DNA from: Lingula anatina
Taxonomy: Eukaryota > Brachiopoda > Lingulata > Lingulida > Lingulidae
Length of the DNA stretch: 64,000 nucleotides
Assembly: GCF_001039355.2 (NCBI RefSeq)
Contig: NW_019773659.1
Span: forward strand, 31,212-95,211
Direction of reading: 5' to 3'
Position 1 is the first letter of the stretch; the number at the start of each line of letters is the position of its first letter. Under the pieces are notes generated by a model. It was not told where the DNA came from. It ran no database searches and worked only from the letters and a program-made list of their open reading frames with translations. The translations under genes were made by a program, and so were the position numbers. Positions 1 through 14,019 of the stretch are shown piece after piece.

Positions 1-626
1 CCCGCCATTTTGAAAAAGTCCGATGAAAAGTTGTCTATTTGAAACGATGTTTTTTATTTAAAGGACTGATTCATTTAATACCAAAAAGATGTATTGTAAT
101 GATGCACGTGCTTAACTAACCAGAAAGACATAAATTATGTTCATACATCACGCACTCAAGAAGAAAAAAGTCCTAAACATGGAGGTCCCGCTGAATCGGC
201 CTCAGACCTTGTATACAGCTATAACCACGCTCGGCTGTCACCTTGATTGGATAGTAAACGATTGTCGTAAAATCGCTAAATGATATTAAAACCGGGTGCA
301 TAAACTTGAAAACCACCTAGGACAACCTTAGACTGCCACATTAATCCAATACAATGCAAAAATAAACTATAACAAGTGGTTAAAGCCTTCAAACCGAATG
401 TCGTAAAGTCCCCATATACCTCCATAGAGACAATAAAATAGGGTAAGCTGTCTATAGTCCGAAGGTTCATTGGTCCGAAAAGTGGTAACATTTTCATCGA
501 TTTTTTAATCAAGGGTTCATTGGTCCGAAGGTTCTATAGAGAACATTCGGACCAATGAACCTTCGGACTATTGAACCTTCGGACCATCGCTACGGCCCCC
601 TTGAAACAAAGATGGGCGCTATTAAA
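1..626. other. Intergenic, with a family of short inverted repeats
   Basis: No gene is seen here. The stretch 457-590 holds several head-to-head copies of a short unit (GGTTCATTGGTCCGAA and its complement). The best pair, 514-534 against 541-561, forms a 21-nt stem with one mismatch around a 6-nt loop. The short open frames here look like chance. Confidence 0.6.
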
Positions 627-3600
627 CAGTCTGTCCGCAGATTTCGAGCTGCGCGTGCACACTGACTGAAGCGACGGCCATTTTCGCACTACTTTCAGCA
701 AAATCGAGTGAAAATGGACGACTTTTGAGCTCTTCGTATTTTCATGTGTAGTTTTGTCAACAGTTGATGTGATTAAACGATAGATATATAAAAAGAAGCG
801 GGAATATCTAGGGATTCGGAATTTTAAGGTTAGTCGTCATAAAAAATAGATTCAGAACGGTAAAATGAAAGGTTTATCCACGCGGGTGATTGCAAATGGT
901 GCCCCGTTTCAGGTGTCCGAAATTTTCTATTTGAAGATCTCTATAAGAAGTTTAAATTGTACAAAGTTTTAAAAACTAAATCATGAAAGCTGGTTAAACT
1001 GGGTCTCTGGCAGTATATATATATTGAAAATTCAGCTTTGTCCATTTTTTTTAGCGCGAGGTGAACTCGACGCCAAGCACTCGCAATTTTGAAGCGTGTG
1101 GCACTAGGGTGTTTCAATTTAAACAAAATTGCTACAATGTTGATATCACCAGCGTTTTATATATATTCTAAAAGGTAAACAAGTGTGCTTTGTGTTGATA
1201 TGAAACACATGTTGCGTTTGGGTCCCAACTCGTTGGCAAAGTGTTCATATTCCCGTGAAGTCGGTGTAAAAGTCGGCAAAATCGATTTTTTCAAGTGCAG
1301 TAGGCTACTGTGATAATGTATCGCAGGAAACGCAAAATATTTTCAAACAATTACATCCTGCAGAAAGATAAGATCATAAACTTTCAAATGATATATCATA
1401 AGGCATGTCTCCTACAATTTTTACCCATTTTGTGTGAGGAAATTAGTGCATCTCCAAAACGACGACAAAAATGGAACCCCATTTTCATCATAATTTATAG
1501 CGTCACGTGACCAACCTGAAGCACTGACCCGACTTGGCAAGACTACAAGTTTTCTCAAATATTCTGAATATCAGAGCAAATAAGTTACAATAAAATTAAA
1601 ATACAAACAAGTGCTGTACATCTAACATCAGAAATATTCCAAGTTATATGCTTCATTCTTGAAACATCAAAAATGGTATAGTTATGACGGTTGACCCACT
1701 CCACAAGAAATCCAGTGTGAATTTTGACCAATATAGAAAGATATTGCTAGATCTAGTTATAAATAAAACAAGATTTTTTTAATTGGATAAATATTTACAA
1801 TGAAATACTGGCCTATGGCCAGGTTGTACTTTTTAAAGCCCGAAAGGGTTTTGATAAAAAAACCTTTCAACACCGGTTTACCATTTATTCATTATATTAA
1901 GATCTGCACTTCTGCCTTGTTCTCTTATTTTACTGCTCAAGATTTATTTCTATGTACTAGTACTATTTTTGTCTCTTACATATTAAACTATATAAAATAA
2001 GACTATTCCAATTGTAATTTGAAAAAATATCCCTAATCTATTTAAAATTTACATTTCTCTTTTTTAAAAGTGCAAAATTTTGAAATCTGTGTGCTAAACA
2101 AAACTAAGTAAACATTTAAAACACATGTCCTTAAAGCAGTGTCCCTGGGAAATGTTCATTCAGCCTCATGAACATGCACTGAACTTTTTGAAAGTTTTTT
2201 TGAAACTTTTTGCTTTTTAAATTAAAGCAGTTAACAAGGCTCCAATAAACTCATTTGCCAAAGTCTGAGGGCAGGAGAAGCACCTGCCCCAGCAAGTTAT
2301 GAATATTACTTTAGCCAAAACTGACATACAAGCTGAAAATTCTTGAATATAATTTGTAATTAAATACATATCAAAGTGCATTAAAAAAAACTTCAGTATA
2401 CGAATATGTTTCAATTTTTTTATTTCCTTAGAATCTTCAATTGCCAGGTCATTTACCTGGATATGACAATCAGAAAACAAAATCAATTTTCAAGTTCAAA
2501 ATTGGGCCGTTTTCCCAGAGTGCCACCCTGCCACCCAGTGGTTGATAGATTCCTTGACTAAATGATCATCAAAACCTGGCCCCTATAAAACTGCTGTCAA
2601 AATTTTGTTAACTTAAGCATAATATTCCCCAAACTTGACCTCCAGTCAGATTCGATTCTTTTGAGAGCACTGTATCCTCTCTCCACCTGAGAAGTGGACA
2701 GGCTGAACAAGGCAATTTCAATTAGCATTATTGTATGTATTCTAATCTTTGTCTGGTCTCCTAGCCTTGGAAACAAATCAGTACACATATCTTTACTTTT
2801 ATTCACTATAAACATGCCACCTATGTGCTCTTTAAAGGCAGGCCACTCTCAATGGAAGTCTTTTGGATCAAAGCCCATCCTGTATAATACTTGAAGAAAA
2901 TAATGTTCCAGAACTTGTCTGCTATGAGAAAGGTTTCTAGGGTAAACAATATCCAAGACTCTACAAAACACCATTTCTTGTTCAGTCACACCTGCATCAA
3001 CAGCACTATCACACAAAATCGTATGGAAAATAATTTCCCCTGGTCTTGACCAGAACACCTCTTCCCTTATTGTCAGCTGATATGAAATTCGGGAATCTGT
3101 TAAAAATAAATATAATAAAATGATAAAATCATACATGTAGAAACAAGAAATTTATACAAAGCATATAAAAACTGAAATTAAATGAAAAATCCATAGATTA
3201 AAAAAAAAAAAAACTCACCTCATTGTCAGTCTCACACCAGTTGTTTGTCAAAGTAATTTCTTACCATACTATATAGTAATAATAATTCCTTGGTCCTACT
3301 ACTAGCAATAGGCCAGTTACAAAAAATACAGAAGTATTGGCTTTTATATATATATATATAAAAACACTTAATTACCTTCTGCTTTGTCTTATTGGTATCT
3401 TTTTATCATTTCATGCCATCTATTCCATGCATTCTCATGCTATAGCTTAGGCAGGGATAGGTATGCTGTCAACATTTCACTAAAACTGAAAAAGCACAAT
3501 GCATACAGTAGGTCATAAAGTGTGGCTGTGTCTTGACAGACTATTTTTTAAAAACTTGTTTAATTTGAAGACTTTTATTTTAATACCAACAATTTCAGAT

Positions 3601-4756
3601 AAATTGAAAACAAATGTTAAAAAATCACAATATTTAATTTTAAACTTATAATGTAAAACAACTTTGGAACCTGCCCAAGAAAGACCTTTAGTACACCTGT
3701 AATGCTGATTGCGCAATGTGCTAGTTAACAGGTGTGTATAGACACACACACCCTATTTTGGAAAAGATCTAGAAACCAACTCCATAAGGAAATACAACGG
3801 ATAAAGGTACGCAAGTACACATTTTATGTAAACAGCTGTAACTTTGCAACAAAATGTAACATTCACTAGTACTGAACGTCAACAAGTGCATCTGAACTAT
3901 GCGAAGGGAGCTCTCCAAAATCATTTCTATACATTTCGGCGCTTATATGAAACATAGTGAATTAAAAAAAAAAAGACTCACCTTTTAGTCGGCAAACCCA
4001 AAGCTATGTAACTTGAAAGGCAGGTTTTTCCATTCTAAAAACATATAGTAAATTAATCATATACACTGTATGTTATGGCAGCATGGTTGATCTCCAGCAC
4101 CGATGTCGTTTTTTTACGTATTATTTTTCATAACAACTCTCACTATGACAGTGACACATTGTATACTATAAATATACACTTGAAAAGCTGAACATTCAAT
4201 TTTTTTTCAACCGAAATGCAAGATTTACCGGGAGAAACGCTCTCCAGTCACTTGCTCAGTGCAACGTGACAGTCCCAGTTTCGACTGACCTACATAGTTC
4301 GCACTAAATTAGGGATTTCACAAAAAAAGGACGGTTGTACAAATTTTTTATTCTTTTTGGCTCAATTCCATTATATATAGTTGCATAAATCGTTATAATA
4401 TCGATAAAGTAAGTTTGTCCATTTTTTCTACAGTCATTTCATTTTAGGGTACAAAATTACACGATCTGCTTGAGAAAAATGCGAGTGCTATTTTTAGACA
4501 ACTGATACAAGGCTTTCGTCGAAATTGAAATGTTCATTTTACATTGTGCGTTTACATCAAGTTCTAAATTTTATTTTTTGAAAGTTTCAAGCGGAATAAT
4601 GAGTTAGTCACAGAGCTTCATGGATTTATATTACAACTACGGGTTTTTGAAAACATGGCGCGAAACACAAGTCGCGGACTATTTTGTGCAAGCGCGTAGG
4701 TGTTTTTGTAATGATCACCGCTTACGCATTGATATGCAAGATCTGCGGACAGACTG
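627..4756. mobile_element. Probable decayed hAT-type DNA transposon
   Basis: The 16-base motif CAGTCTGTCCGCAGAT begins at 627 and recurs as its reverse complement ending at 4756, as terminal inverted repeats of a roughly 4.1-kb element would. Between them, on the minus strand, lies a relic with the hAT C-terminal dimerisation signature. Terminal repeats starting CAG are common in hAT elements. The 8 bases outside each end (619-626 and 4757-4764) do not match, so no target-site duplication survives, or one end has been rearranged. The assignment rests on TIR plus relic together; either alone would be weak. Confidence 0.5.
2597..3136 (-). pseudogene. hAT transposase C-terminal relic
   Basis: Two stretches in the same minus frame, about 3136-2849 and 2848-2597, are separated only by an in-frame TGA at 2849-2851. 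The distal part reads LSTSQVERGYSALKRI followed by DWRSSL, the conserved core of the hAT C-terminal dimerisation region (compare the ERGFS-x-MNRIK-x-DWR pattern of ZNF862-like and other hAT transposases). The upstream part has no motif I recognise, and no catalytic DDE region or zinc finger is visible. The in-frame stop and missing N-terminal portion make it a dead relic. It lies inside the presumed TIR pair at 627 and 4756. Confidence 0.6.
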
Positions 4757-4920
4757 AACGGTGAGGTCAAGCTGTTTACGTTGTGCACACTGACCACTAC
4801 TGCCACTGACACTGTGAACTTAGGCCTGATAATAAGGCTAGACTTTAAGACCAAAGTTGAGTTTTATTTTGACAGTTTGATCACATTGAATCACATTGTA
4901 TCTGGTTTATAGCATTTAAG
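4757..4920 (+). repeat. Dispersed repeat, copy 1
   Basis: From GGTGAGGTCAAGCTGTTTAC onward this sequence is nearly identical to 14518-14720 and 17068-17270. The other two copies carry about 70 extra bases in the middle (around 14578-14645), which this one lacks. It begins immediately outside the right TIR of the hAT-like element. No coding potential is seen. Confidence 0.75.
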
Positions 4921-5690
4921 TAATTACGTAGGTATATCAGAAAATTTTTCAAACTGATCAGAAAATTATTATACTTATATCTTCTGAAAGGCAATACAAA
5001 AAACAGATGAATTCTTTTGGAATTTTTTAAAATATTCCTACAAGCAACAAAGATATTGAAGTTTTTTAACTGCAAAAATTCAACAAAAGTGTCCACACTC
5101 TTCAGCTAAAAACCTGTGACTACTGACCGGTGGTGATCACTCAGCTGTAGCTGCAGTATAAATATTGTAGTATAAATATTGCGCATCAAATAAACTATAC
5201 TTCGCATTGTTACATTTTCATGATTTTTTGACATAATGTTGCAAATAATATTAAATTTACTTGGCATGAATTACAAAAACTTCCAAATTTTAAACATTTT
5301 GTCGAGGCAAAACTTTAAAACGTCCTCAAATCAAATTTCTCTAAGACTGCAACACTGGAAAATCACATGACCGGAATTTACTCTTTGATTTTACAGCTTA
5401 TCTAGTAAATGGCTTGTATAAGTTTATTTACATGGAGTTAAAAGAGATATTTAAAAAAAAAGGGATGTCATAGGTGAGCTGTTAGCAGGTCAGTCTCAGT
5501 TTTGCACTTCACTGCCCCTGGATAGTTATACTGTAGCGGCCCTAGCGGATTGTGATATACCTACATTTACGAAAGAGAAAAATTAAAGAAATCAGTATAA
5601 CGGTAGGGCTGTAGATCTATGTATACTATTCTGCACGTTGGTCATTATGTGAACGCTCTGTGCTATCAAGGAATTGGGTAGGAAAAATAA

Positions 5691-5737
<47 letters not shown>

Positions 5738-7060
5738 TGGAGTATTTAGATTTGCTCAGCAAAAACAAAACAGCCGAAAAGGAAAATTTTATCCTGAAAT
5801 ATTTGGGCCCACGGTTAGAACCGTTACTTAGTTTTGTCTGGATTCGCTAGTATATATTTTCACATTGAGGAGATGGAGGGGGGGGGGGGGGGCACATATT
5901 ATCTCCCAGAATAAAGGGGTTACTTACATAATTGGGCAAAATACTGAGCAGGGTTGAACAATACCCACATGTATACAACACGGCAATAGAGATATAAATT
6001 TGTTTTAACGTATGTAAGATTTCTAATGTATAAAAAAATTACAAATTTTTTGAGAACATAAAAATCTTATGATATGTGGCTTTTGCCAAGACAACTGCCG
6101 GGGCTGATGCTGCACTCACCAAACAGAAGAGCGACGCCCAACTTGGTTTTCATGATTCTGCGTCGAGTTGACAAATCGGTCAAGTCTTTGCACTTATGTT
6201 TGACAGCTTTCTTTTTATACAAAAACGGGATACCATTCTACGATATAGACACTGTCGTGTCAATGAGTGCTATCTGGCTGAATCTAAAAAACTTTTTCAT
6301 TATTAGACTTGAAGTGCAATTTCATAGCTATTGACACGAGACGATTTTATGGGCCTACGTGTCGTCACACAACGTTCATTTGGATAACACCCGATCGAAA
6401 AAAAAAAAACTCAAGAAAATTCTGTAGCAAAACCGAGATTGCTAATCAATTCCCGTTATTACAAATTGAGTTTAGCATATGTATTTCAGAGAACCCAGTA
6501 CATTTATTGTTTGGGCGGCAAGCTGCGCACACATTGGGTTGATTGCAATCAAATTCTTTTGGAACCAATTTAAAAGCGGTCCACCTCAGACTTGAATAAA
6601 CATGACCATCAACTCTAATCAAGATAATATAGTCATCTGTTTTTTTCTTTCGCATAATGGAAAAACACCACTTATCAAACCCCGATTAGCAAATAAACAA
6701 ACAAAAAATCTCTTTGTGCACAAAATCTGGTCTTTTTCCCATCTTTATCATGGAAGGAGAATGAGCCAACAATCAATTTTCTTCGAGGGGTATTGAGAAA
6801 ATTAAATGCCAGCTGCACATTTTCTTGAATAACCAGAATAACTGTCTCATGCCATTTCGACAACGATCGTTCATTAGAAATCTCATCTACTGAGCTACTC
6901 AGTTATCTTACGTTCTTGATGTTTGAAAGATCCTTTCATAATAGATGAAATAATTAATTTTCTTTGTTTTTGAAGAAGGTAATTTTATTGTTGGTTCCCC
7001 GAACGGGCTTGGAATGAAACCTGGGATCTTTGGACTCCGCGGCAAATGGCAAATGCAGAT
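4921..7060. other. Intergenic, simple-sequence tracts only
   Basis: No credible gene is seen. There is an (AT)n tract at about 5695-5734 and a G run at 5878-5892. The open frames at 6074-6863 on either strand are short, overlap one another and show no recognisable domain. Confidence 0.6.
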
Positions 7061-7064
7061 TCCA

Positions 7065-7100
7065 AGATGTACATGTAAATAAATTTATTACATCAAAAAT
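7065..7100 (-). terminator. Candidate poly(A) signal of the RBR ligase gene
   Basis: The plus strand reads TTTATT at about 7083, i.e. AATAAA on the minus strand, roughly 530 bases past the stop codon of the RBR gene at 7612. It is the nearest good candidate for the end of its 3' UTR. Confidence 0.4.
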
Positions 7101-7611
7101 GTAAAATATGTACGTTCAAAGATAGTAATTTTGTAAACATTACAACAACTATTTTGTTTTCATGTTCACACATTCTTTAATTATCTAATTAAATATTGAT
7201 TTCAATTCTATATTCACAAAAATATTAGAAGGGATCTTAAAAATCAATTATATACATACTGTACAAGTAACAATAAAAGGTAAACCTGAATTTTAGTTTT
7301 AGTTCACCACCTTTGCATTTGTCAAACAAAAAGCTGCATTTGTATCTGTGATATATTGCAATTACATTTGGTTTTCATGATACAACATTTTCCCTTTACA
7401 TGATTGATCTACTTGAAATTGGTCAAACAAATATCAAGGATAAGGTTTCACTTGATGGTTCAAGGGATCTCTTGATTTTTGTCCCCAAATAATACAGTCT
7501 GGAATTGTCTGTATGATAGTCAAAAGCTACACAATAACCTACATCACTCATTATGAAAAACGGTGAAATAGTTGTCCATCTTCACAGGAAAACTGTTTTC
7601 TCTTCAACACT

Positions 7612-10600
7612 TTACACCTGTTTCCCACTTTGTCTCAGCACAGAAGCCAAGGATTGTACATAGGTCTTTCCAATGGCCATCAACTTGCTCAGTTTTTTCA
7701 TGATGATGTCCATGTTTGAGAGCCTTTCATCATTGAAAATCTAAAAGAGAAAATTGTACCAAAATTGATTTCATTTACAAATGTTTGAGTGCACTCAGAG
7801 AAAGCAACTGCTTGCAACTGTAAGTAATTTACAGTAAGATTATTTATCCAGTCTTTCAGAAGAAAATGAACACTTATCTTTTAAGAATGTGAATTAAAAG
7901 AACATGTATGTTATATTATTTTTTGGATTTTTTAGAGGAACTATGATCAAAATATGATTCTTTTAAAAATACCACTTACTTAACAAAAAACAAACAAAAA
8001 ATAAAATAAAATTCAGCAAGCCCTCATTCATATTCGCATTCACAAACTTTTCTCAATTGCCCAAGAAAATCCATTTTGCAAACAGACAATGAAAAAAGTC
8101 AAGCAAGGTGGTTATCTAATGACGCCATCAGGACTTTATCTTACCAAAGTGAATTAATTCAGTCATGAACTCGGCTTCAGGATTGAAAACAACTTACCTC
8201 ATTTATGCTCCAGGAGACGAAATCAATGCGCTTAAAGATTGGCTTAACTGCTGTCGCTACTTGTTCATCCTGTAGATAGAGGGCGGTATGCTCTGCCAAG
8301 TGGTGAAGCTGCAATATAAAATACAGCAGTTATATTGACAACCAAAATAATACGATAGGGATAATTTTTTTCGCTACCTCCTATGTTATGATGGTAAAAC
8401 GCTTAATTACTAAGTCATGTTCTAGGCGAAATTTGATCTAGGTTCATTAAGGTTCATGGTAAAAAGTCCTCTTTTGAAATGTATTTACCTCTGCATTGAA
8501 ATCACCTGCTGACTCTAAAAATTTCTTCATCTGCTCAAGTTTTTTCACACGCTTCTGGAGCTGCAACACAAAAAAATAAATTAAAAAAATACATAATATA
8601 GTATAATAAAAAAATATTCAAAATGAATGATTAAATAAATAAATGAAATCAGCAACAGAACTGGTACTTTCATGTTTGTAATATCTGATTTTCAGTAAAG
8701 AAACTCAATGTTCATTTTAATATGGCAGACGAGTTAAAAATTTCCTTTCAACAGTTGCAGTTTTGTTTTCGATTGAAACTAGCTTACCTTTCTTCTGTAC
8801 AGCATTGTCTTGATTTTCCTATCAATGCCTGATCCATGATATTCCCGGGCTGCTCGCCTGTGTTCCACTGAAGACCTATACAGACTTTCCTTACTGAGGT
8901 TGTTGACAAACTGAACGTGAGACCCAATGTACCTCAGAATAATTGCCTAAAAAAGCAATTAAAGTTTTTAATTTATTTCCTTTAAAGGGTAAATAAATTA
9001 AATTATAAACATCATTTCAGAGCTTGTTGCAGCAGTTCATTCATTTATTTATTTTTATTGTACATTTTTACCAATCTCTTTCTCTCTATCTCTCCATTTT
9101 ATACATTTGTCCCTCTTACCCAGACCACTTTAAATGTACTTCATGAAAGCATTTGCCACAAAAAGGCATCAAACACTGAAAAAGACCACTTTCATCTTTT
9201 TTTCACTTACTTCATTTGTGGCAGCGGTATTGCCTTGATTACAGATGCATGTTTTAGCCAGACATCCCCAGCAGAAGTCTTTCCCACAGCGACAAATCAT
9301 ATGAGGACATCCTCCGTTCTTCTCTATAGGAAGTCTACAGTGAGGGCAACGTCTCACAAAGACCACAGCATCTTTAGATCCAGAATCTGAATCATCTTCT
9401 GAAAACAATGTGTATCCAGTTAAAATGCTGTATATTTAAAGATACTTAAAATCAAGTCAATGTAAAAGGACATTTTATTTGCTTTTTTTAAATATTCAAT
9501 TCCTTTAGTCTCTAAAGAGAAAAAAAATATGCATATTAAATGCTGATATTAAATGACATTGAGCAAAAATTGATTGATTTCAGCATCCAAAACAATTTAA
9601 AGATGAAAAGAACTGAAAGTTCTGAAAAACATGCCAGAAAATATTTTTTTAGTTTATGGAATTACTTAATAATAAAAAAGAAATTGTTTCAAAAGGGACA
9701 ACATGTTTTTGAACTTCAAGGTACAATTGACTTTTTTATCAGTACATAAGAAACAATGAAAAACCTATTTCATCAAACTTACTTCTTACTGTCAGCTTGC
9801 GTTGGTAATCGTCTGCTAGGTCACACCTAGCTGGCCAATGAGACGCTTTCAAACACTTGAAACAGACAGCAGTGCCACACTTACAGGACACAGACACGGA
9901 TTCCTCGGCTGCGTGACCTGGTAACAGAAAACAACTGAATTTTACCACACCTTTACATGCTGATTTATCTCTTCTTATACTGGTGGTAATTATTTTTGTA
10001 TTTCGGATTGCTGCAGTTTTCATTTTTCATATTTTAATCTAAATAACTCTTTATCATTATCTTTATTAACACAATAAAATCTTTATTGCTGGGTTTACTT
10101 CATGCTATAAGCTTCAACAGTTGTAAAATCAGAAATTTCATGTTGGATGCTGCCTAAGTCACCTTTAGCCATGATCATTCTGCCACACTTGTGGTTAGGG
10201 CACCACTTGAGGTTCTCCTCCATGCTCAAAGCCAGCTCGTGTTTCTGCATCAGGTGACGTCTGACTGTCCTGACATCCACCAAAGACACCAGTGTCGCCG
10301 TGTCAAGTCTGGAGGAGCACTGGTATTCCTGGAGAGTTAAGGTGCATATAATTCAGGCCTTAAAGTGATAAAACCCCTCAAATGTAAATACTTGGGTGTT
10401 ATTTTCATAATGTGTTATTAACACAAGTTACATACATTCCAGCGCGCCAGAGATAGAAAACTCAAACTCCTTCTCCCCTCGACACCCTAACGGGTATAAG
10501 AAGGATGACAAAAGAAGATATAAAGGGTAACACATACCCATGTTTGGGGACTTTTAAGACATTTAAGTTTGACATTATTTTTGATAGTTTTATAAATATA

Positions 10601-11080
10601 AATACACACATTATTATCACAAGTCATATAAATGGTAACACACAAATCCACTTACTGGACAATACAGGATCATATCTCCCTGCTGCACCTTGCTCTCAAT
10701 GTGCTGTTGCCAACAGTTACGACAGAACCAATGATAACAAGGGCTGATGGCCACGCCCATGGCATACCCCTGGGACGTCCACTCAAAGCAGATATTACAG
10801 TACTCTTCACTTTGCCTGTAGACAACATAGGTGTCTTCCTCACAGGTTTCATCCATCTATGGAATAGAAACATACTGTACATTCTGTTTGGTGGTTAATG
10901 ATATCAATTTTAATCGAAATTTAATTAAATTCAGTGCAAATATATGAATATGCATGCCTTTGATGTTTACTCATTTTTTTAAAATAGTGTTTCAGTATAA
11001 AAATTATTAATATCATCATCATATAATTTCTTCTATCAACATATTGTTAAAAAGAAAAAGAAGCATTCTAAACAATCAGA

Positions 11081-11117
<37 letters not shown>

Positions 11118-14019
11118 ACTTCTGATTATCCAGATACATCTTAATAATATATCAAGTTATCCAAATATAATTTTATACATAACTCCACTACCAATATCCC
11201 ATAAATAAACGGAGGCATACCTCAGTGTTAGCCTCAGAATCTCCAATCAGAGTGCTATATAATTCTGCTGGAAGCCCTGAAGCAGTTTCCCATTTGCAAG
11301 CTGAACTCAGAGTGTCAAACACGAGAGATGCTTTACTCACTGTCATCGGTGGAGCAGAGGTTGTGTAAAAACTGAAAATTAAACAGTATCCAATATTATG
11401 AGATTCTCAATGTTCTTGTGTTCCATTTCAATAAATTAAAAGATACCTTTAAGAACAACCACCCATCAGCACTTTTATACATCAAAAACTTTGTAATTTG
11501 CAGAAAAAATAACTTTTGGAGTGAGATTTTAAAAGTTTACAAGCTTCATTGACCAACAAGTCTACAACAGGACAACCGACATTTAAGAGTCATAGACACT
11601 CTATTTCTGATTTAAAATATCTGTACCACCCTTACCATTCAAAAGGCAGCATGCAGATATAAACAGCAGTTGCTGACACCAGGGCATCCACTGAGGCATA
11701 GACACCCATGTCATTCAGAGTTTCAATCCTCACCGTCTCCATCTTGAAGTTGCCTTTCAAACTTACCCTAAAAAAACAAAATCTTGCAACATGAACAAAA
11801 TAACTGGATTTGGTTTAACATTTATAAAAAATCAAAAATCTGACAAATTTCAAAATGCCTAAACCTACACTTCATATCATATTATTTCACATTATGAAAA
11901 TAGTAAAAAAAAAAAAAAAACTTCATACTCATTTATCATAACATGTTCACTTACTTCACAGTAGCCTGTGTCCCTGCTCCACCCTCAGGTAAAACCTGCA
12001 CTACCAGATAACTGTGGAGGTCCAAACGAGACACTTGACTGCGTAAAATGGTGTCCTTCCTGACCTGTTCCAACACAAACTTGGAAATGTCAATGGTGAA
12101 TGTCCTTGGAATACAATTGCCTTCTTTATAGTAGTCGCCGTATGTAGATTGTAGAACTTCAGGAGCAATGGCGTCGTTGGTCGTGTCAATTATGACGGGG
12201 ATGGAGACACAGGGATGACGTTTAGATGACTGCTTTGTCAATTTGGCTGATGGCTTTTCCCCCTTTTTCTCCTTATTTATATCTTTTTCGATAATTTCCT
12301 CCTTTGGTCTAAATTCATAGTATTCATCAGCTGGGAAGAACACTTTATTGTCTTTGGAGGTGTCTTGAGAGACAGGAAGAGAGGGTGTAGATATTTCTTG
12401 AGCCTCTCCTTGAAACAATCCACTGTTGTAGCTCCCTTTCGCCTCCACAGCTCTGTCAACTAAGTCGCTGAGGACAGTGTTAGATCTTTCTACACTGTCC
12501 CAGTCCAAAGTGAAGTGGTGCTCATCTTCCCTAGTGGTGTCCTCAAGTTCCACTTCATCTTCACTGCTGTAAAAGTTGTCAAACTGCTCCTCATATTCAG
12601 TAACCTGACTGCTCCATCTCAGCTTCCCTCTTTGCTTTGTTGCTCCTTTCTTTGAGATTTTTGAACTGCCATTGTTGTTGTGTTCTGCATCTGAAGATAA
12701 TACAGAATACAGCTTACTTAAAATGAGGATATTAAGAAGTAATGATGATTAAAATTAACTTTGCAAGTGTGAACAAACTTGTTAATATTATTTTTTAAAA
12801 GTATTTGTATGCTTTTTTAAATTAATATAACACAAAGTCTTGCCTTCAGTAAAATCATTATTTTTGTAAACATATTTTAACTTCTCAACCCAAAATGTGC
12901 TTACTTGAAAAAAAACTAAATGGGCAAAATAATAAAAAATTAAGAATACCCATGAATCGTAAAGCCTTACCCTCATAACTGGATACATCTTGATCTCTAA
13001 TATACTTCTTATTATGTGTGATTGAGCTGGTCTTAGGACAAGGGTAGTATATTTCGTAGCTGACAGCATGCTGCACAGTGTCCACAACTTCCTCTCCAGT
13101 ACTCTCTTCGTCATAATCTACTCCATACTTTTTCCTCATTTTTGCCAGCCGCTTTTCCCTTTTCTTCTGGCTTCTTTTACCATTACCAGACTTAACAAGC
13201 ACGCTGGCTGCATTGAAGTATGCGTGTCCCTGTGGTTTGATCTCAATACAGCTCCCATTTCTTCCCGAGCTGCAATAACTAATACAGTCAGCGTGTTGTT
13301 TGATTTTGTGGTGCTCAAACAAAGAAACCTTGCAGTCTTCATTTTTCCATTCACCCTCATGTATACTTTGCTTTAAGAGCTTTGGGAGTTTCCATCGGCC
13401 CTTCTTGTTGAGGGAGTAGGTAACGCCACCTGACTGAAGACCCCCATCTTCGATATCATCTCCAACGCCCTTGGCAGAGGAGTGTTTTAACAGGGATGCT
13501 TCGGCGGCGTAGCAGCGTTGGTAGTGAGAGTTTGAGGCTCTCAGGGTGTTGCCCGAGTGGACGTTACGTTTCCAGCCTTTCCAAACCATATTTGAAGCTT
13601 TGTCTTTGTTATCTGAATAGAACCGCAAGACAATGATAACAATATTTACATTCTAACTTCTAAGTACCTGTAGATCTAGATATGCAAGGATGTTAATAAA
13701 TTTCAATAATAATTAGAGTAAATGTCACATGCAAAATACATTTCCCAACAGCAAAACTAGCAATAGGCAGCATAATCAATATATATATTTAAACTTCACA
13801 TCACTTTAATTAACATTTTAGCTTGCTCTAATTCAGCATTTCAAATCATGCATTTCAAATGCAAAGAACGAGGGGTTTCTTTTGTATATACTTCCGCATA
13901 ATTTATGATTTAGTAAAATATATTTCTACCTTAAAATTATATGTCATGCCAACAACAGTACCTGTATAAATATTCTCCCCTTTTCTTCGTTTCTTCTCCT
14001 TGTTTTCTGTTTTGGAATA
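7612..14019 (-). CDS. RBR-type (Ariadne-like) E3 ubiquitin-protein ligase
   Basis: RBR ligases accept ubiquitin from E2 on a RING2 cysteine and pass it to a target. Exons, 5' to 3': 14019-13962, 13612-12971, 12690-11955, 11767-11636, 11371-11221, 10856-10656, 10328-10163, 9917-9783, 9398-9211, 8946-8788, 8560-8489, 8308-8198, 7740-7612; all junction phases agree, giving about 960 codons. RING1 begins at CNICFEW and contains [11 protein letters not shown]. The IBR follows ([21 protein letters not shown]). RING2 reads [20 protein letters not shown] then CGKDFCWGC; the Cys of GGCPHM is in the position of the catalytic cysteine. The last four exons are helix-rich and fit an Ariadne-type tail. About 560 N-terminal residues, basic then acidic, are unrecognised. 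The true start was not found: exon 14019-13962 is open but has no ATG in frame. I cannot assign an orthologue. Confidence 0.9.

Noticed and set aside
6990-7066. tRNA-like or SINE-like sequence (GAACGGGCTTGGAATGAAAC region)
   Set aside because: Only a vague B-box resemblance exists on the minus strand. No cloverleaf or A box could be drawn, so it is not called.
9058-9390. 110-codon plus-strand ORF
   Set aside because: It is antisense to the RING2 exon of the RBR ligase and has no domain of its own.
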